Notes: a model not told the origin generated them from the letters alone. Counted from the stretch's first letter, positions 44,794 to 56,353 are shown. The stretch is 64,000 bases of DNA from Frigoribacterium faeni (GCF_007988805.1 NZ_BJUV01000010.1:39790-103789), one strand, 5' to 3'. A program made the numbers and translations.

Positions 44794-45194
44794 GCGCGCT
44801 CTCGCACGATGGTGATGGACACGTCGCCGAACGGCACGGTGATCGGGGCGCCGGGCTTGTGGACGGTGATCTCGGCCCGGGCCGCGGCGGGGAACGCCAG
44901 CACGACGCCCGCCAGCCTCTCGGCGAGGGTCTCGATGAGGTCGACCGGGTCGTTCTCGACGGCCGCGACGATCTGCTCGGCGAGGACGCCGTAGTGGACC
45001 GTCCGGTCGAGCTCGTCGGCGGCGGCCGCGGCGGTCGTGTCGAGGTGCACGACGGCGTCGACGACGAACTCCTGGCCGTCGCGGCGCTCGTGGTCGAAGA
45101 CGCCGTGGTGCCCGGTCGCCCGGACCCCGCTGAGCCGCAGCACGTCGAGTCCGCGGGCCACCAGCGGAGACGGAGCAGGGCGGTCGGAGCTCAT
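44790..45194 (-). CDS. folB: Dihydroneopterin aldolase
   Basis: A 134-residue enzyme with LSGVRATGHHGVFDHERRDGQEFVVDAVVH (about 20-49), VHYGVLAEQIVAAVENDPVDLIETLAERLA and the terminal VHKPGAPITVPFGDVSITI. These are the pterin-site segments of FolB, including the His-Gly-Val-x-x-x-E motif. It cleaves dihydroneopterin in folate synthesis. The start overlaps folP and the stop overlaps folK. Confidence 0.96.
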   Translation of the reverse strand: MSSDRPAPSPLVARGLDVLRLSGVRATGHHGVFDHERRDGQEFVVDAVVHLDTTAAAAADELDRTVHYGVLAEQIVAAVENDPVDLIETLAERLAGVVLAFPAAARAEITVHKPGAPITVPFGDVSITIVRERA

Positions 45195-46735
45195 GCGTGC
45201 CTCGCGGAGCGGGTCGGGGCGGCGCCCTGCTGCCAGGCCTGCCAGACGTCGAGTGCGGCGCGGGTGGAGGCGACGTCGTGCACCCGGACGGCCCACACCC
45301 CGGCCTGGGCGGCGAGCACGCTGATCACGGCGGTCGCGGGGTCGCGGTCTTCGGCCGTGGCGCCCTGCGGCAGCAGCTCGCCGAGGAACCTCTTGCGCGA
45401 GGCCCCGACCAGCAGCGGCATGCCGAGGCGGGCGAGCTCGTGCAGGCTCGCGAGCACCTGCCAGTTCTCGGCGGCGTCCTTCGAGAACCCGACGCCGGGG
45501 TCGAGCACGAGCCGGTCGGGGTCGACGCCCTGCACGACGAGCTCGGCGACGCGCTGGCGGAGCTCGTCCCTGACCTGAGCGGCCACGTCGTCGTACTGCG
45601 ACCGGTCGGTGCCGTCGAGGTGCCCGCGCCAGTGCATGGCGACGAACGTCCGGCCGGTGTCGGCGACGACCTGAGCCATGAAGCGGTCGGCCAGCCCGCC
45701 CGAGACGTCGTTGACGATGTCGGCGCCGGCCTCGACCGCCGCGTAGGCCGTCGCGGCGTTCATCGTGTCGATGCTGACGCGGACGCCCTCCGACGCGAGT
45801 TGGCGGATCACCGGCAGGACGCGTCGCTGCTCGTCGATCGGATCGACCCGGTCGGCGCCCGGCCGGGTGGACTCGCCGCCGACGTCGATCACATCGGCTC
45901 CGGCCGCGACGAGGTCGCGGGCGTGCGTCAGGGCGTCGTCCACGGCGACGTAGCGTCCGCCGTCGCTGAACGAGTCGGGGGTGACGTTGAGGATCCCCAT
46001 CACGAGGGTCCCGGTCCGGGACCGGGGAGCCGCCGCCCGGTCGGCACCGGGCCGGACCACGGAGATCGCGCGGGTGGCCACGTCGGGTTCGCGCGGCGTG
46101 ACGGCGGCAGTCGCGGCGGCGGAAGGCGTGACGGCGACAGGCGCGGCGGCAGGCGCGGCGGCGGAAGGCGTGACGGCGACAGGCGCGGCGGCGGCCGACG
46201 ACGTGGGCCGCTCGTCGGCGCCGCGCACCGGAGGCACGACCAGCGTCGGGGCGGCATGCGACCCGACCCGGGTGCGGTGGGCCGCCTGCTCGCGGTCGTC
46301 GATCGGGCCGTCGAATCGCCCTCCGGCGATGAGGCGGCGTCCGGAGGCGCGGCGCACCTCGCGCGGTTCGCTCACCGTCGCGGGGATCACCGGATCGGGA
46401 GCGGGAGCGGCAGTGGTCGCAGAGGCGGCGGCCGGGGCCGACGTGGGCGCCGCAGCCGCCGGGGCCTCCGTGGCCGTGGCGGTCACGGGTCCACCGGGTG
46501 TGCGGGTGGCGGGCGTGTGCGTGACCGGGGGCAGCTGGGCCGGGGGTCGCACCGCGGCGCGTTCTCCGAGCGAGAGCACGAGGCGCCGCTCGCTGCCGGC
46601 GGCCGGGGCGCTGGCGGGAGGCGCGTCGAGAATGACCGGATCGGGATAGCGTTCGCGGCCGCGCGGCCGCTTCCAGGCGCGACCCGCGGACGGCTCGTCC
46701 GGCGCCCTGTGGGCGCCGCTCGGCGTGTCGGTCAC
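45191..46735 (-). CDS. folP: Dihydropteroate synthase with a long disordered N-terminal extension
   Basis: A protein of about 514 residues. The catalytic barrel spans about residues 240-514: VMGILNVTPDSFSDGGRY, VDVGGESTRPGADRV, DTMNAATAYAAVEAGADIVNDVSGG, LDPGVGFSKDAAENW, LVGASRKRFL. The first 240 residues are Ala, Pro, Thr and Arg rich and include a duplicated VAVTPSAA segment; DHPS is normally 270-290 residues. The GTG at 46735 follows GGAGGA, so translation of the extension looks real. An internal start near VMGILN cannot be excluded. folE, which usually precedes folP after ftsH in this family, is missing here. Confidence 0.93.
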   Translation of the reverse strand: MTDTPSGAHRAPDEPSAGRAWKRPRGRERYPDPVILDAPPASAPAAGSERRLVLSLGERAAVRPPAQLPPVTHTPATRTPGGPVTATATEAPAAAAPTSAPAAASATTAAPAPDPVIPATVSEPREVRRASGRRLIAGGRFDGPIDDREQAAHRTRVGSHAAPTLVVPPVRGADERPTSSAAAAPVAVTPSAAAPAAAPVAVTPSAAATAAVTPREPDVATRAISVVRPGADRAAAPRSRTGTLVMGILNVTPDSFSDGGRYVAVDDALTHARDLVAAGADVIDVGGESTRPGADRVDPIDEQRRVLPVIRQLASEGVRVSIDTMNAATAYAAVEAGADIVNDVSGGLADRFMAQVVADTGRTFVAMHWRGHLDGTDRSQYDDVAAQVRDELRQRVAELVVQGVDPDRLVLDPGVGFSKDAAENWQVLASLHELARLGMPLLVGASRKRFLGELLPQGATAEDRDPATAVISVLAAQAGVWAVRVHDVASTRAALDVWQAWQQGAAPTRSARHA

Positions 46736-46770
46736 GAGTCGGTTCCTCCGATCGGGGCCACGGGGTTCGG

Positions 46771-46801
46771 GCGTGGTCGCCTCCCAGGGTAGCGACCACG
46801 C
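46771..46801 (-). terminator. Hairpin after ftsH
   Basis: GCGTGGTCGC (46771-46780) pairs perfectly with GCGACCACGC (46792-46801). A third copy of GCGTGGTCGC-like sequence at about 46820 offers an alternative pairing. Confidence 0.6.
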
Positions 46802-46842
46802 CGCGCCCGTTCGAGCCCGGCGTGGTCGCCCCTGGTCGACGG

Positions 46843-48834
<1,992 letters not shown>

Positions 48835-49034
48835 GTCAGTACGGGCGGAGCCCGACACCTTTCTGCAGGGAGACGTGAGCAAAAGGGTACATCGGGCCGC
48901 CTTTGGGCCGGATGGGTGTTCGCCGTGGGCCTAATGCACGATCTCTGTCCGCACGCACCGGCGTCTCCGCGACCCCGATGCGGGCGCCCGCGCCGGCGCC
49001 CGGAGAGCCTGCGACCGGGGCTCCGGCGCGGACC

Positions 49035-49586
49035 TCAGCTGTAGACGTGCGGCGCCAGGACCCCGACCCCGCGGAGGTTCCGGTAGCGCTCGTCGAAGTC
49101 GAGGCCGTAGCCGACCACGAAGTCGTTGGGGATCTCGAAGCCGACGTACTTCACGTCGACCTGCACCTTGGCGGCCTCGGGCTTGCGCAGCAGGGCGAAG
49201 ATCTCGACGGACGCGGCGCCGCGCGTCCGGAGGTTGTCGAGCAGCCACGAGAGGGTCAGCCCGGAGTCGATGATGTCCTCGACGATGATGACGTCACGAC
49301 CGTGCAGGTCGGTGTCGAGGTCCTTGAGGATCCGGACGACGCCCGACGACTTCGTGCCCGAGCCGTACGACGAGACGGCCATCCAGTCCATCGCGGCGCT
49401 CATCTTGAGCTCGCGCGAGAAGTCGGCCATGACCATGACCGCGCCCTTGAGCACCCCGACCAGCAGCGGGTCCCGACCCTCGTAGTCGACCTCGACCTGG
49501 CGGGCGACCTCGGCGATCTTCGCGTGGATCTGCTCCTCCGTGTAGAGGACGGAGGTGAGGTCGCTCTCGATGTCGCTGAGTTCCAT
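49035..49586 (-). CDS. hpt: Hypoxanthine phosphoribosyltransferase
   Basis: A 183-residue PRTase with [20 protein letters not shown] (about 40-60) and the PRPP loop [21 protein letters not shown] (about 98-118), then [32 protein letters not shown]. It salvages hypoxanthine and guanine. It follows tilS and precedes ftsH on the same strand, an order conserved in many bacteria. Confidence 0.97.
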   Translation of the reverse strand: MELSDIESDLTSVLYTEEQIHAKIAEVARQVEVDYEGRDPLLVGVLKGAVMVMADFSRELKMSAAMDWMAVSSYGSGTKSSGVVRILKDLDTDLHGRDVIIVEDIIDSGLTLSWLLDNLRTRGAASVEIFALLRKPEAAKVQVDVKYVGFEIPNDFVVGYGLDFDERYRNLRGVGVLAPHVYS

Positions 49587-49634
49587 GGCGGGGTCGTGCT
49601 CCAGAGGGTCGTGGGAGGGGGTGGTGGTGGGGTC

Positions 49635-50642
49635 TCAGGAGGCGCCGGTCGCCGCGAAGTGCAGCGCGCCTCCGGTGCGTACAACTGTAATGCCCGGCAG
49701 AGACACCGGTCCCTGGCCGTGCCAGTCGGTGACGAGGCGCGCGACCTCGAGGGTCTGGGCGCGGCTGAGCGTCACGGCGAACTCGCTCGCGACGGCCAGT
49801 CGGATGAGTCGCTGCCGGAGGGCGGCCGGGTTCGCGGCCAGCGACCGCACGTCGAGCGAGATGCCCGCCTCGGCGTGGTCGGCGACCTCCTCGGCCTGCT
49901 CCTCGGCGAAGTGGTCGAGGGCCTCGGCGTCCTCGCGCAGCTGCGCCGCCGTCCGCACCAGCGCCTCGGCGACCCCCGGGCCGAGCTCGCGTTCGAGCAC
50001 GGGGAGCACCGCGTGCCGCACCCGCACCCGCGCGTACGCGCCGTCGTCGTTGTGCGGGTCGTCCCACGGCTCGAGGCCGAGGTCGGCGCAGGAGGCGCGG
50101 GTCGTCTCCCGGCGCACCCCCAGCAGCGGTCGGCGCCACAGCCCCGCGACGGCGTCCATGCCGTGCAGGCTGACCGGTCCGCTCCCGCGCGCCAACCCCA
50201 GCAGCACGGTCTCCGCCTGATCGTCGAGCGTGTGTCCGAGGAGGACGGCGGCGGCACCGGTCGCGGAGGCGACGTCCGCGAGCGCCCGGTAGCGCGCCTC
50301 CCTGGCTGCCGCCTCGGGTCCGCCGTCGGCGCCGACCTCGACGCGACGGACCTCGACGGGCGACAGACCGAGCCCGGTCGCCGCGGCGGCGGCCGTGGCG
50401 GCGACCTCGGCCGAACCGTCCTGCAGGGCGTGGTCGACGATCACGGCACCGGCCCGCAGCCCGGCTCGCGGCGCCTCGAAGGCGGTGGCCGCGGCGAGCG
50501 CGAGCGAGTCGGCGCCGCCGCTCAGCGCGACGAGGACGAGGGAGTCGGGGGCGAGCCCCTCGAGCGAGGCGCGGACGGCACGACGCAGGTCGGCCATGGC
50601 CGGGGTCAGGCGCGGGCGGGTCGGGCGGTCGTCGGCGGGCAT
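49635..50642 (-). CDS. tilS: tRNA(Ile)-lysidine synthase
   Basis: A 335-residue PP-loop ATPase with the motif [17 protein letters not shown] (about 35-51), [26 protein letters not shown] (about 150-175) and [22 protein letters not shown]. It makes lysidine at position 34 of tRNA-Ile so that it reads AUA. The length matches actinobacterial TilS without the long C-terminal domain. It is divergent from ppa. Confidence 0.95.
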   Translation of the reverse strand: MPADDRPTRPRLTPAMADLRRAVRASLEGLAPDSLVLVALSGGADSLALAAATAFEAPRAGLRAGAVIVDHALQDGSAEVAATAAAAATGLGLSPVEVRRVEVGADGGPEAAAREARYRALADVASATGAAAVLLGHTLDDQAETVLLGLARGSGPVSLHGMDAVAGLWRRPLLGVRRETTRASCADLGLEPWDDPHNDDGAYARVRVRHAVLPVLERELGPGVAEALVRTAAQLREDAEALDHFAEEQAEEVADHAEAGISLDVRSLAANPAALRQRLIRLAVASEFAVTLSRAQTLEVARLVTDWHGQGPVSLPGITVVRTGGALHFAATGAS

Positions 50643-50710
50643 CTTGTAACGTTAGCGAAGCCGTCGACCGGTCCGGTCGGCTCGCCCCACCGACTGAACC
50701 AGGAGCACCC

Positions 50711-51202
50711 ATGGCCGCGTACGACGCCGTGATCGAGATCCCCAAGGGAAGCCGCAACAAGTACGAGGTCGACCACGAGACCGGTCGCGTCTACCTCGAC
50801 CGCGTGCTCTTCACCGGCTTCGTCTACCCCACCGACTACGGGTTCTTCGAGAACACCCTCGGGCTCGACGGCGACCCCGTCGACGTGCTCGTGCTGCTCG
50901 ACTACCCGCTGTTCCCCGGCGTGGGCGTCAAGGTCCGCCCGGTGGGCGTCTTCAACATGACCGACGACGGCGGCAGCGACGCCAAGGTCATCGCCGTCCC
51001 CGCGAAGGACCCGCGCTGGGAGCACATCCAGGACGTGTCGGACGTGCCCGAGTACCTCCGCAAGGAGATCGAGCACTTCTTCGAGCACTACAAGGACCTC
51101 GAGCCCGGCAAGTGGGTCAAGACCGAGGGCTGGGGCGACGCCGCCGAGGCCGAGGCCATCGTCGAGGCCGGCATCAAGAAGCTCGCGGACGAGGGTCACT
51201 GA
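50711..51202 (+). CDS. ppa: Inorganic pyrophosphatase
   Basis: A 163-residue family I pyrophosphatase. The signature [15 protein letters not shown] holds the metal aspartates (about 56-70), and [17 protein letters not shown] and [12 protein letters not shown] are the substrate-binding segments. It splits pyrophosphate from nucleic-acid and folate synthesis. GGAG precedes the ATG and a strong terminator follows. Confidence 0.98.
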   Translation: MAAYDAVIEIPKGSRNKYEVDHETGRVYLDRVLFTGFVYPTDYGFFENTLGLDGDPVDVLVLLDYPLFPGVGVKVRPVGVFNMTDDGGSDAKVIAVPAKDPRWEHIQDVSDVPEYLRKEIEHFFEHYKDLEPGKWVKTEGWGDAAEAEAIVEAGIKKLADEGH

Positions 51203-51529
51203 CCCCCGCCCGCTGCATGTCGAAGGGGCCCCGCACGATCACGTGCGGGGCCCCTTCAGCATGCTGGAAGTCGACCGACCGCAGTCACCAGTTGCATGCT
51301 GCCGCAGGATTCTCTCTGATAATCGAAGCCGGGATGCCACGCCGCCACCCGTCCCCGCTTCGACGTCTGCTCTCACGATCGACGTCGACGGATTCGTCAG
51401 CTTGCGCAGCACCCGCGGTGACCACGAGGGCGGAGATCGTGATGAGGCCGATCAACGAGCTTGACCTTCGTGCAGACAGAGGTAAACCTTTCGTCTGCAA
51501 TAACAGTTGATCGAAAGGCAGCTCTAGTC
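51203..51529. other. Gap between ppa and a small membrane-protein frame
   Basis: About 330 bases. The ppa terminator lies at 51222-51257; the rest has mixed composition and no convincing gene. Confidence 0.55.
51222..51257 (+). terminator. Terminator of ppa
   Basis: GAAGGGGCCCCGCAC (51222-51236) pairs perfectly with GTGCGGGGCCCCTTC (51243-51257). Confidence 0.9.
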
Positions 51530-51691
51530 GTGTTTCGAAGCAAGACCGTCGTCGCCATCTGCGTCGGCATCGCACTCATCCTTGGGGTCCTCGTCTGGAT
51601 CCAGATGACCGGCGCTCTGGCCATCTTCTTCGACCCTGAGCCGGAGGCGGATCTCTCCACCTCTGCCTCTCGCCTCCCAGGTGTTCGCTGA
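51530..51691 (+). CDS. Possible small single-helix membrane protein
   Basis: A 53-residue frame starting with GTG codes for a basic start (VFRSKT), a helix (VVAICVGIALILGVLVWIQM) and an acidic tail (FFDPEPEADLS). AAAGG lies 12 bases upstream; a TTG at 51461 would add 23 residues. No family is recognised. The surrounding DNA has lower G+C than the core genes. Confidence 0.35.
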   Translation: MFRSKTVVAICVGIALILGVLVWIQMTGALAIFFDPEPEADLSTSASRLPGVR

Positions 51692-51808
51692 CCAGGCTGA
51701 TACGCGGGGCTCGACGACCAGTTGCACCGGTGGACGTCACAGTGCGAGCTCGGTGCAGCCGCAGTCAGCTGACGAGGGGCGCTGCTGGGAGACAGTGTCC
51801 CCAGGCGA

Positions 51809-53119
51809 CTACAGCGTGATGCCGCGCTGCGCCATGAAGGCGACCGGGTTGGCGGCCGTGCCGTTGATGCGGGTCTCGAAGTGCAGGTGGCAGCCGGTCG
51901 AGTTGCCGGTCGAGCCGACGTGGCCGATCTGCTGGCCGAGCTCGACGCGCTGCCCGACGCTCACCATGATGCCGCCGTTCGGCTGGTGGCCGTAGCCGGT
52001 CGTGATGCCGTTGCCGTGGTCGATCAGCACGAAGTTGCCGTAGCCGCCGTACCAGCCGGCGTAGGTGACGGTGCCGGCCGTGGCGGCGAAGATCGGGGTG
52101 CCGCAGGCGGCGGCGAGGTCGGTGCCCGCGTGCAGGATGTAGGCGCCCGTGACCGGGTTCACGCGCATGCCGAACCCGCTCGAGATATCGCCGCCCGAGG
52201 GCCGCGTCCAGCCGAAGCTCGAGGTGACGCCGACCGGCGTGCCGCTCGTGGGGCTGCCGAGGCGGGCGGCGCGGGCCGCGGCCTCGGCCTCCTTCTTCTT
52301 GCGCTCGGCCTCGCCCTTCTCGAACTCCTTCTGGGTGGTGTCGGCGTTCGTCTTCAGCAGGGTCAGCTGCGCCTGCAGGCGGGCGCCGTTCTCCTGCTGC
52401 TCGGCGAGCGAGTCGGCGGCGGCCTGAGCGGCCTCGTTGGCGACGGCGAGGGCGGCCTCGGCCTCCGCGGCCAACTCGCCCAGCGCCTCCTCGGCGACCT
52501 CCGCCTGGTCGGTGAGCGACTGGGCCGTGTTGCGATCCTGCGTCGCCCGCGAGTAGATGCCGTCGGCCTGCTCGGTCAGCTTGCTCATCGCGCCGAGCTT
52601 GTAGAGCAGATCGGCGGCGTCGCCCGGGTCGGCGATCAGGGTGCCGGTCATGTCGTTGTTGTTGCCGCCGGACCGACCGAGCTGCGCGGCGAGCTGGCCG
52701 GCGCGCTTCTCGCTGGCGGCGGCCACGGTCGCGGCGGCGTCGGCCTGCCCCTTGAGCTGGTTCGTCTTGAACTGGGCGTCGTCGAAGGCGGTCTGCGCCT
52801 TCTGCAGGATGTCGCCCTTCTTGCGGGCGTCCTCGTTCTTGCGGTCGAGGTCGGCCGTCATCGCGTCGAGCAGCTTCTCGAGCTTCTTGATCTCCGCGAC
52901 CTTCGCGGCCTCGTCCCCGCGCGCCTTCTCGACGTCCGACCACGACGGGTAGCTCGCCGCCTGGGCCGGTTCGACCGGGCCGACGGCGACACCCGCGGCG
53001 ACGACCAGCGACAGCGCGACGGCCGTGGCGACGACGCGTCCCCTGGTCGACCTCGGGACAACCGCCACACCGAGCGTGCCGGATCGATCCGGGCGGCCGA
53101 GGAGGCGGGAGAAGATCAT
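51809..53119 (-). CDS. M23-family (LytM) murein hydrolase
   Basis: A 436-residue exported protein. The signal peptide spans about 24-53 (RVVATAVALSLVVAAGVAVGPVEPAQA), followed by long coiled coils (about 60-275, e.g. EKARGDEAAKVAEIKKLEKLLDAM and later Ala/Glu-rich helices) and a C-terminal LytM domain. That domain has metal ligands in LHAGTDLAAACGTPIF and HLHFETRING and a GWYGGYGN loop. The coiled-coil plus LytM layout is that of EnvC/RipA-regulator-like proteins of division and wall turnover. All zinc-ligand positions appear present, so it may be active. Confidence 0.92.
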   Translation of the reverse strand: MIFSRLLGRPDRSGTLGVAVVPRSTRGRVVATAVALSLVVAAGVAVGPVEPAQAASYPSWSDVEKARGDEAAKVAEIKKLEKLLDAMTADLDRKNEDARKKGDILQKAQTAFDDAQFKTNQLKGQADAAATVAAASEKRAGQLAAQLGRSGGNNNDMTGTLIADPGDAADLLYKLGAMSKLTEQADGIYSRATQDRNTAQSLTDQAEVAEEALGELAAEAEAALAVANEAAQAAADSLAEQQENGARLQAQLTLLKTNADTTQKEFEKGEAERKKKEAEAAARAARLGSPTSGTPVGVTSSFGWTRPSGGDISSGFGMRVNPVTGAYILHAGTDLAAACGTPIFAATAGTVTYAGWYGGYGNFVLIDHGNGITTGYGHQPNGGIMVSVGQRVELGQQIGHVGSTGNSTGCHLHFETRINGTAANPVAFMAQRGITL

Positions 53120-53378
53120 CGAAGGTCCGATTCGGTCGTCAGTGGGTGGAGCCGCCGCCGGCCGGTCAGACCTTCGAGCGCAGGTCGAAACTAATCGCGG
53201 ATCAGGTCGTCGTCGGGCAACCGCGCCGGAGTGGCGTCTCGGATCCGCGAGGTCGGCGCCGCAGGGACCACGCCGGCAGGCCACCGCCCCCGCGATCGAC
53301 CAGGTCGACTCGTTTTGCATTAAGCGGCCGGTGTCCGTATGCTCGTCTCTCGGTTGCTCTGTGCTCTTCGGAACACAT

Positions 53379-53451
53379 GGCCCCATCGTTTAGTGGCCTA
53401 GGACACCGCCCTTTCACGGCGGCAGCACGGGTTCGAATCCCGTTGGGGTCA
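53379..53451 (+). tRNA. tRNA-Glu (TTC)
   Basis: 73 bases. Acceptor GGCCCCA pairs with TGGGGTC, anticodon loop CTTTCAC gives TTC, T-loop TTCGAAT is standard, CCA is not encoded. First of a three-tRNA cluster (Glu, Asp, Phe) common in actinobacteria. Confidence 0.96.
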
Positions 53452-53501
53452 CCGGTTCGGCAACGAGTCGGAGTCCAAGGTAGTATCAGCAGCAATTGTT
53501 T

Positions 53502-53575
53502 GGCCCTGTAGCGCAGTTGGTTAGCGCGCCGCCCTGTCACGGCGGAGGTCGCCGGTTCAAGTCCGGTCAGGGTCG
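53502..53575 (+). tRNA. tRNA-Asp (GTC)
   Basis: 74 bases. Acceptor GGCCCTG pairs with CAGGGTC with one G-U pair, anticodon loop CTGTCAC gives GTC, discriminator is G as expected for Asp, T-loop TTCAAGT. Confidence 0.96.
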
Positions 53576-53658
53576 CAAAGGCGAGTTTCTCGCCTGGAGG
53601 GCTCGTCCCTCCCGGTGGGCCAGCAGGTCGAGGCAGCGTCTTCACCACGGTCCCCCAC

Positions 53659-53731
53659 GGCTGGGTAGCTCAGTTGGTAGAGCGTTCGACTGAAAATCGA
53701 AAGGTCCACGGATCGATGCCGTGTCCAGCCA
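53659..53731 (+). tRNA. tRNA-Phe (GAA)
   Basis: 73 bases. Acceptor GGCTGGG pairs with TCCAGCC, anticodon loop CTGAAAA gives GAA. The T-stem CACGG/CCGTG encloses ATCGATG, so position 54 is A where nearly all tRNAs have T/U. An intrinsic terminator follows. Confidence 0.93.
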
Positions 53732-53735
53732 CTCA

Positions 53736-53766
53736 AGGCCCCGCCCCGGCGGGGCCTGCCTCTTTT
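53736..53766 (+). terminator. Terminator of the tRNA cluster
   Basis: AGGCCCCG and CGGGGCCT form an 8-base stem around CCCCGG, followed by TCTTTT. Confidence 0.85.
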
Positions 53767-53813
53767 AAGCCCGCAGGCAGCGGTCTCGCAGGCGTCGAAC
53801 CCACCGGGGTCGC

Positions 53814-55337
53814 GTGAGCATCGGCCACGACCCCGCGGTCGCGCATCCGCGCCACCGCTGGCTCGACCCTCTCCTCGCCGGAGTCCTGGCCCTCGTGGTC
53901 GGCGTCGTCGCGAGCTGGGTCCCGTCGTACTGGAGCGACGAGGCGACCACGCTCGCCGCCGCCCGCATGCCCCTGCCCGACCTGCTCGCGTTCGTCGGCC
54001 AGCGCGACGCGGTCCACACCGTCTACTACGTGTTCATGCACGGCTGGATCGGCCTCTTCGGCGAGAGCGAGTTCGCCACGAGGCTGCCCAGCGCGATCGT
54101 CGCCGGCCTCGGGGCGGCCGGCCTGCTCGTGCTGGTGCGCATGCTGACGAACCGCACGACGGCCGTGCTCGCCGCCGTGATCTACGCCGTCCTGCCCCGC
54201 CTCACGCTGGAGGCGGCCGAGGCGCGCCCCTACGCGCTCACCGCCGCTCTCGCCGTCTGGGTGACCGTCCTCGTGCTCGTCGCCTCCCGGCGACAGAGCC
54301 GGTGGTGGTGGCTGGCCTACGGCCTCGCCCTCGCGGCGTCCATCGCGACCTACGTCCCGTTCGCCCTCATGGTCGCGGTGCACGGGGTGTTCCTGGCGCT
54401 GGCACCGGCGCAACGGCGTCGTCGGGGAGCCCGCCACCGCCTCCTCGGCTGGTCGATCTCGACCGGGGCGGCCCTGCTGGCCACGGCGCCCGTGATCGGC
54501 ACCGTGCTCGGCGAACGCACCCGGCTCCTCGGGGCCGACGACCCCTCGACGGGAGCCGACGTCACGTGGTGGACGGTGCTCGTCGAGCCGTGGTTCGCGA
54601 CCTCGATCGCCTACGCCGTGCTCGGGCTGGTGCTGCTCATCCTGCTCGGCACGCGCCTCCGCGACCGGTCACGGACCCCCGGCAGCGTCGTCCTGCTCGG
54701 AGCCCTCTGGGTGGCGCTGCCCGTCGGGCTGCTGCTGCTGGTCGGGCTCGTGCTCGCGCCCGTCTTCCAGGCCCGACTGGTCGTGTTCGCGGCCCCGGGG
54801 ATGTGCCTGCTGCTGGCGGTCGCCATCACCGGATTCCGGCGCCGGTGGGTCAGCATCTCGCTGATCGTCCTGCTGGTGCTCGCCTCGGCGCCGACCTGGG
54901 TGATCCAGCGTCAGCCGACCGGCAAGGGCGGAGGCGCCGACCTGTCGCAGATCGCGAGCTACATCGAACAGCAGGCCCGGCCCGGCGACGCGTTCGTGCT
55001 CGACTCGACCGGGACCGTCTCGACCCGCCCGCGGCAGGCGCTGTACGCCTACCCCGACCGTTTCGACGAGCTCGACGACGTCGCCTTCGTCCGGTCGGGC
55101 TTCGCCGACGGCCGCTTCACCGACGTCACCCTCGGTCTCGACGACGAGACCCAGCGCGCCGATCTGCAGGAGCGCCTCGCCGACGTCGACCGGCTATGGA
55201 TCGCTCGACTGCAGGTCGACGCGCTCGACGACCCGGATCTCCGCACGTTGGGCGGCCTGGGCTACGACCTCGCGCAGGAGCACCGCACGGGTCGCAGCGT
55301 CGTCTACCTCTTCGTGCGTCCCGGCGGGCGCGGCTGA
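53814..55337 (+). CDS. GT39-like polytopic membrane glycosyltransferase
   Basis: A 507-residue protein with about ten membrane helices. The first loop contains SYWSDEATTLAAARMPL, with the Asp-Glu acid pair of GT-C fold enzymes (PMT/GT39 and relatives), and HTVYYVFMHGWIGLFGESEFATRLPSAI. A soluble domain follows the last helix (about 375-507). It probably transfers mannose or another sugar from a polyprenyl donor outside the membrane. The GTG start is assumed. It begins about 80 bases after the tRNA terminator. Confidence 0.83.
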   Translation: MSIGHDPAVAHPRHRWLDPLLAGVLALVVGVVASWVPSYWSDEATTLAAARMPLPDLLAFVGQRDAVHTVYYVFMHGWIGLFGESEFATRLPSAIVAGLGAAGLLVLVRMLTNRTTAVLAAVIYAVLPRLTLEAAEARPYALTAALAVWVTVLVLVASRRQSRWWWLAYGLALAASIATYVPFALMVAVHGVFLALAPAQRRRRGARHRLLGWSISTGAALLATAPVIGTVLGERTRLLGADDPSTGADVTWWTVLVEPWFATSIAYAVLGLVLLILLGTRLRDRSRTPGSVVLLGALWVALPVGLLLLVGLVLAPVFQARLVVFAAPGMCLLLAVAITGFRRRWVSISLIVLLVLASAPTWVIQRQPTGKGGGADLSQIASYIEQQARPGDAFVLDSTGTVSTRPRQALYAYPDRFDELDDVAFVRSGFADGRFTDVTLGLDDETQRADLQERLADVDRLWIARLQVDALDDPDLRTLGGLGYDLAQEHRTGRSVVYLFVRPGGRG

Positions 55338-55374
55338 CGGGAGTCCGCCGAGGAGGCGCGGTGCGGCCCGACCG

Positions 55375-56250
55375 TCAGCGTCGCAGGTCGAGAGTGCAGC
55401 ACTTCACCCCGCCGCCGCCCAGCAGCAGCTCCGAGAGGTCGACGCCGATCGGGTTGTAGCCCCGCTCGCGCAGCTGACGCTCGAAGCCCGTCGCGGCGGC
55501 CGCGATGACGACGTTGTAGCCGTCGCTGTACGAGTTGAGGCCGAGGATGGAGGCGTCCCGCTCGTCGACCAGGATCGCGTCGGGGAACCGCTCGCGCAGC
55601 ACCGCGAGCGACGCCTCGTCGAAGGCGCTCTCGAGATAGGCGATCGTGTGCCGGCCGTCGACGGGCTCGGGGTCGAGCACCGCGATGGCGGTGTCGAGGT
55701 GGTAGAACGCGGGGTCGACGAGGGTGAGGCCGACCACCTCGCGGTCGAAGATCCGGGCGACCTCCTCGTGCGAGCGCGTCGACGTGCGGAACCCGGTGCC
55801 GGCCAGGATGACGTCTCCTACGAGGAGGAGGTCGCCCTCGCCCTCGTTCACCTCGACGGGTTCGGCCACCTCGAATCCGGCGTCGCGGAACCAGTCCATG
55901 TACGCGGGTCCCTCGGGCTGCCGCTCGGGATAGGTGAAGAGGGCGCCGTAGGCCTTGCCGTCGAGCACGAACCCGCCGTTCGCGGAGTAGACCATGTCGG
56001 GCAGCCCCTCGAGGGGATCGATGAGGTGGACGTCGTGTCCTAGGCTCAGATACGTCTCGTAGAGCACCTGCCACTGGGCGAGTGCCTTGGCGGTGTCGGT
56101 GGGCGCCTTCGGGTCCATCCACGGATTGATCTTGTAGCTGACGGTGAAGTGATCGGGGCGGCACATCAGCACCGTCCGGTCGCTCGCTCGGCGGGTCGGC
56201 TGGGGCTGGGGGTCTCCGGCGGTGTCCACGGAGTCGCTGGTGATGCTCAC
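55375..56250 (-). CDS. Dimethylargininase/amidinotransferase-family enzyme
   Basis: A 291-residue guanidino-group-modifying enzyme. Its segments are PDMVYSANGGFVLDGKAYGALFTYPERQPE (substrate Asp and Asn), GFRTSTRSHEEVARIF, FYHLDTAIAVLDPE (catalytic His and Asp) and the terminal GGGGVKCCTLDLRR with the nucleophilic Cys. That order matches DDAH/ArgDI family enzymes. It would hydrolyse dimethylarginine or a related guanidine to citrulline and an amine. It is divergent from an Lrp-type regulator that probably controls it. GTG 56250 is a best guess for the start. Confidence 0.85.
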   Translation of the reverse strand: MSITSDSVDTAGDPQPQPTRRASDRTVLMCRPDHFTVSYKINPWMDPKAPTDTAKALAQWQVLYETYLSLGHDVHLIDPLEGLPDMVYSANGGFVLDGKAYGALFTYPERQPEGPAYMDWFRDAGFEVAEPVEVNEGEGDLLLVGDVILAGTGFRTSTRSHEEVARIFDREVVGLTLVDPAFYHLDTAIAVLDPEPVDGRHTIAYLESAFDEASLAVLRERFPDAILVDERDASILGLNSYSDGYNVVIAAAATGFERQLRERGYNPIGVDLSELLLGGGGVKCCTLDLRR

Positions 56251-56294
56251 GAGTGCCAGTGTCACACGCGAGTCGCGCACGGGGTCGATGCCCG

Positions 56295-56311
56295 ACGCAA
56301 AGAACCTGCGT
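56295..56311. promoter_or_regulatory. Inverted repeat in the lrp/dimethylargininase intergenic region
   Basis: ACGCA and TGCGT are inverted arms separated by seven bases, in the 103-base gap between the two divergent starts. A candidate Lrp/AsnC operator. Confidence 0.4.
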
Positions 56312-56353
56312 TCTAGGCGGCTTCGGCGCAACATAGAGGCGTAGACTCCCGCC

